DNA of 64,000 bases from Gossypium raimondii (lineage: Eukaryota > Streptophyta > Magnoliopsida > Malvales > Malvaceae), in NCBI RefSeq assembly GCF_025698545.1, contig NC_068575.1:58661980-58725979 (forward strand). Direction: 5' to 3'. The stretch's first letter is position 1. Each line of letters begins with the position of its first letter. The position numbers were made by a program, and so were the translations under genes. Under the pieces are notes generated by a model. It was not told the DNA's origin. It saw only the letters and a list, made by a program, of their open reading frames with translations, and did not search any database. Positions 13,667-26,414 of the stretch are shown here, one piece after another.

Positions 13667-16600
13667 TCAAAGGATCTTTAATGGAAGATCAGCATATCCG
13701 ACCCGAGCTTTGTGTCTCTCAAAGAGATCTTCAAGTGCTTTAACAAATTGGTCATGCACCTCCTGGACCTGGGGAAATAATCATTGGTTTAACACAGGTG
13801 TGAATATATGTATAGACAAAGCGTTGCGGCATAACAAGAAGTTGGCCTGTTAATGGACAACGGTTCGGTTTTGCTTGAACGATATGCATGTTTCATAGGA
13901 TTTTAGTATTATATAGCAGGTAGCCATCAAAATGAGAATGCAACAGGCATTAGGTACTTGCATGAAGGAGGTTTGAGCCTCATTGTGTGAATGCAGGACT
14001 CTACAATAATAATAAATTCTACCTACGGAGCAATATAGCAGAAGCCACAGGCAAGTTACAATACCTCTTCAGCAGTAGGTTTAGGATTTTGCTTCAATTC
14101 AATAGGTTTACCCACCACAACATGCATTGGCCTTCGATACGGCAAATGAGTTCTGCAAACAAAGGAGGTTCTTGGTTAAGAATTTCAGACAGCTTCACAC
14201 AAACACGCACATTTCCAAAGATTTTGGCAAGTATAAGGATTGCTTTTCAATCAATGAAACATAATTTTTTAACCCTCTTTTTCAGTTTTTACATTGTCCT
14301 GAGAATATAATTATGATGCCATCAATTTCCTTCAAGCTTCACTACCATTGATATACAAAACCAAAGTAACTCATTTTTCTTAACTTCTTTTTAATGGAAA
14401 TACATCGCTTATGTTATCCAACTGGACTGAAACCACCTCTTGTTCTTTTACCCTCTATCTTCCTAAAGAAAGTATTATAAACTAGTACACTTACCCAAAA
14501 GAAAATCCAATTAGATCACTTCAAAGGATCTCAATTCTACTTCTTCCACTTTCTATTTACATCTTGCTAAGATTTCAATATATTAACAGTGGTAAATAAA
14601 ATTTGAGTTTGTCATTGAAATCAAAGTTTTTTTTAACTCCACAAGCAAGATTACAAAAATGCCACATGTCTCATCTCTCTTTTTCTATTATACCCTTATG
14701 GAGAATGTGGCAATCGTGTACCCTTAGATCAATACAAAGGATCTCAATTCCCAAAAGTTTTCTAGATATCTTGAGCTACAAAAGAATCATCATCATGGAT
14801 TCAAGAGTAATGAAAATATGTTATTAAGTACTTTCTGAACAGTAAAAATCTACTAAATTAATATTCAAGAAGAAGAACAAAAAGTGTTCTAATTGAGCAT
14901 AAAAGAGAAATAAATTTGATGCATACCCAAAAATTCCCCAAAATATCATTGGAGTGAACTTGAGAGCTCTTGAAACTTGCAGGAATAACTTCCCACCTGG
15001 TTTCCACCAGTCGTAGACACATGACTGGAGCAAAAGTAAAAAGCAAGGAAATTTGGTTAAGGTGATGTAGGACATGGAAGTTGTTAGAAAGACAACAATG
15101 TTAAAAATAAAAATTAAAAAAAAAAAAAACCCAAACCTAAAAGAACAACAAATTAGAAAGTTTGGAATTCAGATGGTTCAATCAAACGTAAGAAGCTATA
15201 GGGCAGGCAATAGAGGCAAGCCTCCTACAGCTGCTTGCTTTTAGACCAGAATGAGTATTTCAGGTAGAATGCATTAAATAAATGCAGAATTATATGTATA
15301 AACACTGAGATTTATCAATTTTGAAGCTGCACAAATATGGGCTCAGAGAAGAAAAGAGAAACAAAAGCATTACTTACCTGACCAAAGGCGAAAACTGGGA
15401 CCAGTGGACACCCCATTTCAATGGCTATGCGAACAAACCCCCTTCGTGCCTTAAGGAAGGCAATCTGTGAGGCAAGAATTGTTAAGCAACCAACATAAAC
15501 ATACAAGAGGAACAAGAAAGAAGAAACAAAAAGAACACTTTATATGTATTGGTTGTTGAAGAAAAATGTCCCTTAGAAGTAAGTTAGTTAAGGAACGTTG
15601 CTAACAAGAATAAGAATGAAACCTCAGAATCATGGTCCATGTGAAATGTCTCCTGCACTCCACCAGGTACTACAATACAACTATAACCGGCATCCAATAG
15701 GGAATAAAATTTTTTCCTTGATGCTGGTGCCACATCCAACCATGTCCATATATGCCTCAAAAATGGGGTATGGAATACCTAAGCATTCGTCCATAACATG
15801 TTAAAGCTGCAAGATATTTGGGTGATAATGAATGAAATGAGTATGTATGAGAGTTTGGAGTTAAAGGCCTTACAGCGCTGCTTGCAAGGACTTTAATTTT
15901 AGGAAGAGGCATGAAACTTGTATGTCCAGCGAGTGTAACAACTCCAATCGGCAAAACGGAATGTGGCTCATAACCAAAAACTGCAACATTAACAAGCTAA
16001 GGTCTATTAGTTTCTCAACATTTGGAACTTAAATAATTGATACTCTCTTTGTATGTTTGCTTCACAAGAAAAAAAGTAGGGAACGGAAAGGAAGCTAACA
16101 AGTAAAAGAAATGATAAAAACGAGCACTTTCTGGATTCATATAAAGGCAAATACAAGGAAGATGAGAAATTTTGTTTATACTTCATACAGGGTAACTAGA
16201 TTCATATAAGCAGAGGATGAGCTACATCAATGAAGTAATGGGGAGGGACCATAATAATAAGTAAAAGAAGGAAACAAACCATAAGCACGATCAGGATTGA
16301 AGGCGTTAAAATCCTCAACATAGAGAGTGATGGGAAAGTAACTGCAAAGATGCTTACATATATACCTGCTCATTCAGATTATTATTATTATTATTATGTT
16401 CATCATCACGACTCATATCATCGACAAGCAATAGCAAGAAGAAGTAAAGAGTACCTAGACAGCTTCCGGCCAAATTTACTGTACGGGTCGATAGGAAGAA
16501 CCATGAAAATCAATAGAAACCCCAGCACCCTGTGAACATTGAATCAAACAGAACACATGAATTCATGCCATTTAAATTCTTTCTTTTCCAATAAAAAGAC

Positions 16601-16828
16601 TAAAAAAGGAAAGGGAAGGAAAAGAAAAGAAAAGAGGACCAACATGAGGAATTTGGAAAAAGGAAGGAATAGAAAGGAGAAAAGGAGCAAAAAGATGTCG
16701 AAATGCACAGATCCAATCCACATCGCAATAGCTAATATGCCGTGCAACATGTTGGACGGAAATTCATCTTTTCCTCGGAATTCCCGATACCCACTTCCAG
16801 CTCCAGCCGCCGCCGGTTCTTCAGCCAT
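13667..16828 (-). CDS. DGAT2: Diacylglycerol O-acyltransferase 2, gene A
   Basis: DGAT2 transfers an acyl group from acyl-CoA to diacylglycerol, the last step of triacylglycerol synthesis at the ER membrane. Nine exons join with GT/AG junctions: 16644-16828, 16455-16529, 16280-16365, 15874-15980, 15623-15778, 15378-15464, 14927-15024, 14065-14152, 13667-13768. They give 327 residues, a normal plant DGAT2 length. Visible features are a hydrophobic double-pass stretch at about residues 31-80, YFP (96-98), EPHS (120-123, the plant form of the HPHG active-site motif, His122), PGG (189-191), RRGFVRIA (210-217) and a C-terminal PLKIL. The start is the ATG beginning MAEE, shared by most copies. Exon 8 reads THLPY where the others read TPLPY, SPLPY or TPIPY. 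The exon structure looks intact. Confidence 0.93.
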
Positions 16829-17539
16829 AGTTCCCAACGCTGCTTGACCCAGGACGCCAATAGCCGCCTATTTTAATGACACCCACTTTTGGAATGGGCA
16901 AACTAAAGCTTTCCCTCGAATTTATATTCAGGTACTAGTCCATTCAAAGCCGCTAAGTAGACGATTTTTCAATGAACACTTCGTTTGTTTTCCTCTTCTT
17001 CTTTTTCCTACAATAGTAACAATAAAAAAATGGTAAATTAAATAACTTCTTACAAAGATTCGCGAAATCACGTGTCGATGTCAATGACTACTCTGCAATC
17101 AATTAAAACATGTGCAGCATTTAGTTTGGACACGCTTTTGGTAATATTTTAGGATGTAAAAAACATTTCCCAAAATTGCAAAAGTTGAAGTTTATATAAA
17201 AAAATTTCTTGGTTAAGAAACTCAACAACTAATTAAATTATATAAAAGATAATTATGGTAACCTTTTAGTACTTAATTTTAGTTTTAGAGTTGATTTGAT
17301 GAGAATTTATAATTAACTAATAATATTAAGAACTAACTTTCACCAAATCAATTCTAAAATTTGAATTAAATCACATCAATCACATTATATTTAACAAATT
17401 AAATGCAAAACCAAACAAATTCACAATTAATACTAAATTTATTCTATGAAAAATCCAAAATTATTAATATATTTGGCAAACACATTACACTTGAATAGCA
17501 TAAATACAGGGGATTGGCAAATAAACAAGCATGATTCGC
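16829..17539. other. Upstream region of DGAT2 gene A and spacer to pseudogene B
   Basis: This is the presumed promoter and 5' UTR side of gene A, with no ORF of note. A G-box CACGTG lies at 17069-17074, within GAAATCACGTGTCG. From about 17480 the sequence matches the region just downstream of gene A's stop codon (about 13607 onward), marking the start of the duplicated unit that holds pseudogene B. Confidence 0.5.
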
Positions 17540-17641
17540 TCAAAGGATCTTTAATGGAAGATCAGCATATCCAACCTGAGCTTTGTGTCTCACAGAGAGA
17601 TCTTCAAGTGCTTTAACAAATTGGTCATGAGCCTCCTGGAC
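17540..17641 (-). pseudogene. DGAT2 pseudogene B, exon 9 remnant
   Basis: This 102-base block is a complete copy of DGAT2 exon 9, with acceptor AG (17642-17643) and TGA stop. It encodes [15 protein letters not shown] and ends in DLPLKIL, closest to gene A. Its 3' flank also matches gene A's, so B is a duplicate of A. A copia LTR starts 41 bases beyond the exon. Exon 8 and all exons 5' of the broken exon 6 are missing. The other remnants are at 24716-24935. Confidence 0.85.
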
Positions 17642-17681
17642 CTGTGGAAAAACTCATTAGTTTAACACATGTAATTAATAC

Positions 17682-18126
17682 TGTTAGAGTTGTGTGACCC
17701 AAATTTTAAGAGATTGCTTGCAAGTCAAGTTAAACAAAATATATTTTCTTTCTAGAAGATTTTGTATTTATTAGTATAATATATTTAGCATTTATTATCA
17801 TAGTTTATTTGACTTACTAATTTAGCCTATAAATAGGTTTTTTTACAATCTTATAATACACACCCATTAGAGATTAGAACTCATAACACATTTAGAGAAT
17901 TTTGTGTTTACGTTTTGAGGGTTCTTTGTTTTTAGGTTTTTCAGGTTTAGTTTTTTATCTTCATCTTTTGTACTCTTCGTCCTTTTGCCATTATAGTAAA
18001 ATTATCTTTGCTCATGGTTTTTTATCCTCTTTGGAGGGGTTTTTCTACGTTAAATTTGTGTGTTCAATTTCTCAATTTATTCCGCTATTTTTTGTTACTT
18101 GTTACTTAATCGGGTCGATCCTAACA
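17682..18126 (+). mobile_element. 5' LTR of a Ty1-copia retrotransposon
   Basis: The LTR is 445 bp, starting TGTTAGAGTTGTGTG and ending TCGATCCTAACA, with a TATA-like CTATAAATAGG at about 17828. It is followed directly by a primer-binding site (about 18128-18145, GTAGTATCAGAGCCAGG), complementary to the 3' part of initiator tRNA-Met, as is usual for plant copia elements. The element inserted in intron 8 of DGAT2 pseudogene B. No matching 3' LTR is recognisable. Confidence 0.75.
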
Positions 18127-18328
18127 AGTAGTATCAGAGCCAGGTTCAAGTTTTATAGATCAGCCTGTTCAGAGATGGCAACAACAAGGTTTGAAATTGA
18201 GAAGTTCGATGGTGAGATAAATTTCAATCTGTGGCAAGTTCGGATGATTGCAATTCTAGTTCAAATCAGATTGAAAAAGGTTATTACTGGGAAAAAGCTT
18301 GAGAATCTAAATAAAATAGAATAGGAAG

Positions 18329-21051
18329 TATAATGGCCTAAATTTTCAATGGTGTCGGAATGATGATTCGAGATCACTAAATTCGAAAAGTGAGTAAAAA
18401 TATTATTAATTTAGTGAGTATAAGTTAAATGTGAAGTTAGGAAAGTTTTTGAAATAGTGAATAGTGTACTAGGAATAAATATTAAAATAATTAGAATCGA
18501 AAATGAGGTATCAAAACCCCAAATTCATAAACTGAGCCATAAATATTTTTATAAATATTTATACAGTGTCATTGATTTGATATTAAAGTTTCGTTAGAAA
18601 ATTCTAACGTTTGGGTGGTCAATTAATTAAAAAGGACTAAACTAAAAATAATGCAAAATTTGTTAAAAAGTGATTAACTAGCTTAAGTGATAAATAAGGA
18701 GGGACTTAAGGCATAAATATGCCAATATGGGATAGTTTAGACGGCATAAGAGAAGAAAAAAAATCTGAAAAAGTGATGTAATAAGGGCAAAATTGGAAAT
18801 TTTGTAAAAATTAACAAATAAAAATCTTAATTAAAAGAGTTTCTAGGTAATTCTTCATATTTCTGAGCCAAGAACGCCATTTAAGAGTCCCTCCAAGCTG
18901 ATTTTTCATATATTTGAATCATGTAAGTTGAATTCTTGGTTATTTCTTCTAATTTTGTGATTTTGATACTTTTACAATTAGGTCCAACTAATTATTTCAT
19001 TAGTTTTGATTTCATGGCTGATTTTGAGAGTTACCATTGATAAGTGCTGAATTTTTATGATGAATGAATATGGAATTAAAGTTTTAATTTTATTATATGA
19101 TGATTTTATTAAGTGATTTTGATAGAAATTGATCTTAGGGACCTAGTTGTGAAAATGTTTAGAATTATGATTTGGTGTTGCGATTTTGAATATCAAAGGC
19201 TATATAGTAGTGTAAAATAGTTGGACAAGGTCTTAATTGAGAAAAATTAGATCAATTGAGGGGTTAATTGAGAAAGGACCGAATTGTATAAACTATGAAA
19301 TTTGGGGCAAAATGGAAATCAACATTTTGTACTAAAGCAGTTTTGGACAAAGCAGTAGTCTAACTTTGAAAAATCACCAAAAATTATAGGAATTGAATTA
19401 GAGGATGAATAAAATATGAAATTAAAGCTTATTAAGTCCAGTTTCTCATATAAAATATAGAATTGTAAATCATTGGATATAATAAATTTTGTGAGATAGG
19501 GTCAGAATGATTTCGGGTTTCCCCGTTCTGACTTTGGAAAATCATCAAAAATTGAAGGAAAATGATTAAGGAATGAAATTTATTTAAAATTCTGAATGAG
19601 TCTATTTTCAAGAGAAACAAACAGGAACATCATTCGAATCCCGTAAAGGAGATAATTAATTTTTAGTGAAGAAGGATCGGAACTGTCAGACAACAGAACA
19701 TGGGTGATTTTAAAGAATAAATTGTACTTATTGGCTAAACCAAAAATTCTAAAAATTTTATGGTAAGAAGATATGTAAGTTTAGTTTCAGGGAAAATTTA
19801 CGGATCCTAATTTGGAGTTCTGTAACTCAAGATAAAAATAATTTAGTGACTACGACACGGATAGACAACATTGAATACACATAAGTAAATAGTGAAATTA
19901 TGGATAATGTTACTTATAAGCAGGTTATAAACATTAAGGATGTGAAATAGAGTGAAAGTGAAATCAATATTGATAAGTGAATGATTTTACAATGATAGAT
20001 CGAGAACCCGAAGCAAGCCGAGGAAAAGAAAAAAGTAGCTGATTAGTCCCTAAACTTTTACAAATTCTGCAAATCGACCTAGGTAAGTTCATATGGATGA
20101 AATTTAATGATTAAATGTTAATTTCATGAATTATATAATGTATGATGAGATATGTTTATTATTTTGAGTACTTCTGATCAGTGACAAGTGATAAGTAGTA
20201 GCTTCAGCTACACTTATCTGATCAGTGACAAGTGATAAGTAGTAGCTTCAGCTACACTTATCTGATTAGTGACAAGTGGCAAGTGATAAGTGGTAGCTTA
20301 GCTACACTTATCTGATCAGGGACAAGTGATAAGTGATCATACGTAAGACCATAGTTATACTATGGCAAAGTGGAAGTGAAGTACTCAATTTTCCGTAATC
20401 GTTCCCTAATTTTGATTAAGGATGGCAAGTGACAAATTGGCCCAAAAGAATTATAGTAAAAGGATAAGTAGTGGTGAGTTTATACCAAGGGACTCACCAG
20501 TGATTATGGTTAACAGGTAAACTTAGTAATGGTGTATAATGTTTAAGTGTATAAATGTTTGGTAAGATTTATGTTTTGTGCCTATGAACTTATTAAGTTT
20601 CTATAAGCTTACTTGAGTGTATTCAATGTCTCTTGTAGATTGACGAGAAAATATACAGAGGATCGGATCAACACTGAGGATCACACTATCTAGATTTTCT
20701 CTAGTAGCTTTTGTAAATTTCTTTTTTGATTTATATGGCATGTATATAGTTTGATGATAATATAAATACTAAAACTTGTTTAATGAATATGAATTAAAGT
20801 AAAGTGTGATGAATATGCTAAATAGTATAATTATAATTGAAGTATGATTTGGTATCAAATTGATTGAAATAGATTGGTTGGTTTGGATTGGTTCCGGTTT
20901 TAAAAATTGCAGGGAAGGTTGAATATTTATAAAGGGATTATATTGAGTTTTTATAAAAAAAAATTTTGAGACTTTGCGAAAAATTAATTAGGTAAACTTC
21001 GGTAATGCCTCGTACCCTATTCCGGTGAAGAATACGGGTAGGGGTATTACA
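18329..21051 (+). mobile_element. Solo LTR, gypsy-type, inserted in the copia gag
   Basis: This 2,723-bp block starts TATAATGGCC (decayed TGTAATGGCC) and ends GGGGTATTACA. It is flanked by a perfect 5-bp duplication GGAAG (18324-18328 and 21052-21056). It has no internal coding region, so it is a solo LTR left by LTR-LTR recombination. It is homologous along most of its length to the element at 39453-42468, including a GATAAGTG/CACTTATC minisatellite near 20174-20337 and an identical-style end (GCCTCGTACCCTATTCCGGTG). Confidence 0.88.
20174..20337 (+). repeat. 44-bp palindromic minisatellite inside the LTR
   Basis: About three and a half units of a roughly 44-bp repeat (20177-20220, 20221-20264, then a longer degenerate unit) contain AAGTGATAAGTAGTAGC and GCTACACTTATCTGATC. 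Each unit holds an inverted pair, GATAAGTGTAGC-like and GCTACACTTATC, so each can form a hairpin. The same repeat is expanded in the related LTR at 41449-41872. Confidence 0.8.
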
Positions 21052-21570
21052 GGAAGAACTTGATGAAAAGGCCTTATCTGCAATCCAGTTGTGCCTCACG
21101 AATACGGTATTACAGGAGATATTGATGGAGAAGACTTCATCTGCCTTGTGGAAAAGGTTAGAAACTCTTTATGCAACTAAGTTTCTGGCTAATCGTTTAG
21201 TGTTGAAACAACGTTTATTTACGTTTCGTATGAACGAAGGTGAGCTTCTTAGAGATCACATCAATCAATTCATTAATCTTTTAAATGATTTAAAGAACAC
21301 TGAGGTTCATAATGACGATGAATATCAAGCTATGCTATTATTGTGCTCTTTACCCCTTCATATAAGTCTTTCAGGGAGACCTTGATTTATGGCAGAGACA
21401 AACTCTTGTTCAAAGATGTGAACGGTCATTTGTTGAGTAGAGGCAAATTCGGCAATGAGATTGGTTTGGATAGCAAGGCAGATAGGTAAGCTTCCGTTTT
21501 GGTAGCATCAAAGAAACGAGAGAAAAGGTGTCGCTATTGTAAAATTTAGGTCACGTCAAAGTAGATTTTA

Positions 21571-23716
21571 AAATTTTAAAATTTAAAACATATGTAGTGT
21601 TTTAATAGTTGCAAAAGAAAAGTTATAATTAATCAATCCGAATATCAGGTCAAACACTAGAATATTACATTCGTTGCCGAAATAACTTCAAAGAAATTCA
21701 ATTTAGATACTTTTCCTAATCAAGTTAATAAAATAATTTACAATTAATTTTAATTTCACCACCATAGAATTCTCAAACAAATTATAAGATTACACAACTA
21801 TTAAAGTTTTACAAATCATTTCAACTCATCGTTATTTATTGGCAAATCTATCACTTATATTTATTTGTTAACACCACACTCTTTTACTATTTTTTCCTCA
21901 TCCTCTTCTTCATTTCACATCCTTTATGTACGGTTATTTATATGAAAACTTATGGCTTTTAGTATTGTATGCCTATATATAACATTAATTTCAATTTTAC
22001 TAATTACATAATTTTAGCAAAGTTGTCCACTTGAGTAATAGTCACTAAATTATTTTTATCTTGATCTAAAGTATTCCAAATTAAGATCCGCTTGTTCTGT
22101 TTGAAACTAGATTCAATGAGTTTTATACCATAATAATTTTAGGATTTTTACATAAGTCAATTAATACAATAAATTCTTTAAATTTTCCTCTATTCTAGTG
22201 CTAAACACCTCTAACTCTCCTTCACTAAAATTAATTATCTTTTAGTACAAGACTCATATTATGTTTTCATTTGTTTTTCTTAAAAATAGACTCACTAAGA
22301 TTTTATTTATATAAATTTCACAGTCTAAACATTTTTTACAATTTATAGTGATTTTCAAAGTTAAAACTAAGGAACCCAAAATCATTCGACATTCTCTCAC
22401 AAATCGATTATACATCATAATCTATAATTCCATTGATTGCACCGCTTTCTTCCACGCAAAACTAGATTCATTAAGATTTAATTTCATATTTGATTCAACC
22501 TATAAATAAATTTCTACAATTGTTGGTGAATTTTCAAAATTGAACCATTGTTTTTGTCCAATAACTGTTTTAGTGATAATATCTATTTTTTTTATTCTTT
22601 GCATTAGCTTTCATTTAATCATACATAATCATTATAATTTTGATTATTATTCAATTTAGTCATTTATATTTATATATTAATGTCATATTCATTTCTTCAC
22701 CTTGAAGCTTCTCATGATACAAATCATATTTTTTCTCTCGCCACTTGAAATTTGATGTTCCTATACGTCATACTTCATCAATTACTTTCTACCTCTACTA
22801 TTTCAATTAAAATTCACATATCATGCATTTCAATTATAACATTTTAACACAACTCATAAAAATACAAGTAAAGTTAATAAGAAAACTTAGCTCTTTTGAC
22901 AATAATGTCTTCTCTTATGCTTTTCTTCCATTTCTTTCTCAACTTCATCACTATCCTTCTCTTCTCTTATAATTTTCTTCACTTGCATTTACTAATTTCT
23001 TGCTTCTAAATTATGGAACATACTCTTTAGGATCTCTATTTCATCTTTCTTCTTTGTTGCCTGTGAAAATTTCTAAGAATTTTGAGGGAAATAGTAGAAT
23101 TCCATGATAAAGGACTAAATTGTAAAGAAATCAAAATTTCTCTCTTCTTCCATTCTTCCTCACGTTGGAAAGATGAAGAGTTTCTTCATCTTTCCTCCCT
23201 TTCATACCTATATTTTTATAAATAAATTATTAATAAACATCTAATTAAATTATATTAATATTTTATTTTATTAATTAAAAAATCACGAAATATCACCAAC
23301 ATAATCATTACATTCTAGAATTATCTCTCTTGTTAATTGACCATTTTAACCTTGAATCATCACTAAATTTGGTAAAATTGCGATTTAGTTCTCATATTTC
23401 TTTCACTTATTCAATTTAGTCCTTATTAATCCATTTTCTTTATTTTCTAGACTCTTCCACCCTTAAAATATTTATATTATTGGTCCTTCAACTTTTCATA
23501 TTTATACTTTTAACCCCTCACGTGTTAAATATTTACACTTAAACCACATAACTTTTTGTATTTTTATGATTTAGTCCCTAGCTCAAATTAATATTTCACA
23601 ACATACTTCCTATTTCATTTTTCTCTAACATCCATTATCATTTACTTTCTTTATATCTTATTTCACTAAAATCTATCTCATATTATTTTTGACCAAGGAG
23701 TTTTGGGGATGTTACA
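21571..23716 (-). mobile_element. Probable solo or partial LTR, minus orientation
   Basis: Read on the minus strand, the block starts TGTAACATCCCCAAAACTCC at 23716, the usual start of a plant gypsy LTR. The body carries the same kind of AATTTAGTCC words as the other LTRs, but inverted. The end adjoining the copia zinc knuckle (about 21570) is not clean, and no 5-bp target duplication was found, so the left boundary is approximate. No coding sequence lies inside. Confidence 0.5.
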
Positions 23717-24224
23717 CAAAAGTTGTCACTTGGTTATTAACAAAAATTGTCACTATTTATAGTGATGAGCTATGTCTCTTAAATTTAAAAGTTATGTCAC
23801 TTGATTATTAATAAATTGTCATGATTATTACATTATCTACTTGAATAATTATGTTTATTACTAAATACATGACTATCCATTTGGGTAGTTATGTCCCTAT
23901 AAAAAGACACGAGACCTCCTATAAATAGGAGAGTAATTTCATTTGTATGACGCACCTAAAAAAAGAATTACTACAAAAATTCTTTACAGATGATATCCTT
24001 ATTATACTTCGCTCAGTGCTCGATGGACTGTTTATGTCAGTGCAAAACATAGACAACCATTGGGATTCATTGTATCATCGAGGTTCATTTGTCAATAACT
24101 CTTTTGCACACCATAATATAGGTGAGATGAATAGAATCTAAAGTGACATTGATACACACATTGGAACTTTTGTTAATTTTTCATAAAATCATTTTATTGC
24201 CACACACCAATAATTTTGTCTCCC
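23717..24224. other. LTR-like fragment, unassigned
   Basis: The AT-rich sequence has tandem-like GTCACTT/GTTATTAA words and a good TATA context (TATAAATAGGAG at about 23921). It looks like the promoter half of another LTR or a MITE. No ends, ORF or TSD could be defined. It separates the minus-strand LTR from the DGAT2 pseudogene B intron remnant. Confidence 0.35.
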
Positions 24225-24935
24225 CTTCTTTTACCGTCTATCTTCCTTAAGAAAGGATAATTTAGTAGGCTTACCCAAAAGAAAATCCTAATAGATTAAA
24301 ATAAATGATATCACTTCTATTTCTTCCACTTTCTATTTACATCTTGCAAAGATTTCAATATATATTAATAGTGGTAAATAAAATTTGTGTTTTCATTTAA
24401 CTTTTCGTAATTTTTATTTTATTTTTATTCTACAAGCAAAATTAAAATATCGTAACATGTATCATCTCTTTGTGAACTTACGATAAAATTTATCCGATAA
24501 AAACATTGCATTTTCATGAGAAATATCATAAGTTGTTCCCAAAAGTTTTCTAGATATCTTGAACCACAAAAGAAGCATCATCATGGGTTCAAGAGTAATG
24601 AAAACATGTTGTTAAGGACCTTTTGAACTGTAAAAATTTACTAAATTAGTATTCAAGAAGAAGAACAAAAAGTGTTCCAATTGCGCATAAAAGAGAGATA
24701 ATTTTGATGCATACCCCAAAATTCCCCAAAATAACTTTGGAGTCTACAGCTGCTTGCTTTTCGGCTAGAATGCATTAAATACATGAAGAATTATGTATAA
24801 ATGCTGAGATTTATCAGTTTTTGGGCTCAGAGAAGAAAAGAGGAAAAAAAAAGCATTACTTACCTGACCAAAGGCGAAAACTGGGACCAGTGGACACCCC
24901 ATTTCAATGGCCATGCGAACAAATCCCCTTCGTGC
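24225..24935 (-). pseudogene. DGAT2 pseudogene B, intron 7, exon 7 and exon 6 remnants
   Basis: This segment matches intron 7 to exon 6 of DGAT2 gene A. Intron 7 homology runs from about 24225 to 24710. A truncated exon 7 (about 24716-24743) is cut in mid-exon and fused to intron 6 sequence (CTACAGCTGCTTGCTTTT, also at 15228). Exon 6 follows with its GT donor at 24863 (exon from 24864), coding the ...[20 protein letters not shown] part before breaking off at 24935 against unrelated sequence. Exons 1-5 and 8 are absent. It belongs with the exon 9 remnant at 17540-17641. Confidence 0.85.
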
Positions 24936-24984
24936 GCAGAGTTGTTAACTTATTGTTAAATAAGAAAAAAAAATACAAACAAAA

Positions 24985-25615
24985 GGATTAATGGTATAGA
25001 AGACCCTCGAACTTTTTTAAAAAAATTAATTAAGTTATTCCGAACTTTTTGTACTAATTGAGTTCTTAAACTAATAAAATTAGCTAAATAGATCCTTTAA
25101 CCAACATTGACCGTTAGTATTTAACAACCGTGTTAACATGGCCATTAACAGATGTCATATCAACACTATTTGCTAACATGATAGTGCCACATTATCAACA
25201 ACATATAATGTGGTAGTGTCACATCATCACCAAATACTGATGTGATAATGTATTTTTAAAATAAGTGATTGTCCAGGATCATTTGACTCTGGACATTCAT
25301 TGTCTTAATTCATTCTAGAAGTATGGAAAACATAAACAAATTAATTTTTAATAATTTTTATATATATTTTTATATAATTTTAGAATTAACCTAAATAAAT
25401 GGGTGGTGATGTAGCACTGCAAGTTGGTAATTGGTGCTGACATGACGCCTATTAATGACCATGTCATTGTTGCCATTAAATACTAATGGACAATGCTAGT
25501 CAAAGGTCATATTTGGTCAATTTTATTAGTTCAGAATTGAATTTGGTGTAAAATATTTAGAGGGATTTAATTGATTTTTTTAAAAAAATTTGAAGATCTT
25601 TTATATCATTAAGCC
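24985..25615. mobile_element. MITE with about 35-bp terminal inverted repeats
   Basis: The left end GGATTAATGGTATAGAAGA pairs with the reverse complement of the right end (TCTTTTATATCATTAAGCC), and the pairing continues through the adjoining CCTCGAACTTTTTT and AAAAAAATTTGAAG. The flanks ACAAACAAAA (left) and AAAACAAAAA (right) are a plausible but AT-poor-information duplication. The body is 631 bp with no ORF. It lies just beyond the broken end of DGAT2 pseudogene B. Confidence 0.65.
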
Positions 25616-25709
25616 AAAACAAAAATATCATTGTAATAAGATAACTTATTTAAAATATATAAAATTTATTTTATAATTTAATTAATTAAATTAACTCAAA
25701 CACATACTT

Positions 25710-25743
25710 AAACAATTGTAAAATATAATTTATTTTCCCCGTA
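25710..25743 (+). repeat. 34-bp direct repeat, left copy, flanking plastid DNA
   Basis: This copy starts AAACAATTGTAAAATAT and ends TTTTCCCCGTA. It is repeated identically at 26381-26414, on either side of the plastid-derived insertion. It is far longer than a transposon target duplication and is best read as duplication of the break site during repair. Confidence 0.85.
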
Positions 25744-26352
<609 letters not shown>

Positions 26353-26380
26353 CTTATTATTCTGAATTAATTTTCTTTTA

Positions 26381-26414
26381 AAACAATTGTAAAATATAAT
26401 TTATTTTCCCCGTA
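26381..26414 (+). repeat. 34-bp direct repeat, right copy
   Basis: Identical to 25710-25743 and placed just after the plastid insertion. Sequence beyond the repeat (AACTGTTTAATAAG) differs from that beyond the left copy, which runs into petD intron. Confidence 0.85.

Larger units (their letters stand above)
18175..21570 (+). pseudogene. Ty1-copia gag, interrupted and decayed
   Basis: A gag-like frame starts at the ATG at 18175 (MATTRFEIEKFDG) and runs to 18323, where an in-frame TAG occurs. A solo LTR (18329-21051) then interrupts it. The frame resumes at 21052 with a typical copia UBN2/gag segment (ALWKRLETLY..., then MNEGELLRDHINQF...). After about 21375 it is frameshifted, contains a further TAA, and ends in the start of a CCHC zinc knuckle (CRYCK, about 21529-21543), which is itself frameshifted. 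No protease, integrase or RT follows, so the element is truncated and dead. Confidence 0.75.

Noticed and set aside
16539-16847. 102-codon plus-strand ORF with a lysine/arginine-rich start
   Set aside because: It is the antisense shadow of DGAT2 gene A exon 1, whose hydrophobic codons read as basic residues on the other strand.
23947-24141. 64-codon ORF after a TATAAATAGG sequence
   Set aside because: It lies in an LTR-like fragment, has no known motif, and ends just before the DGAT2 pseudogene intron.
24225-24935. A functional sixth DGAT2 gene
   Set aside because: Exons 1-5 and 8 are absent, exon 7 is truncated and fused to intron 6 sequence, and exon 6 breaks off before its acceptor.
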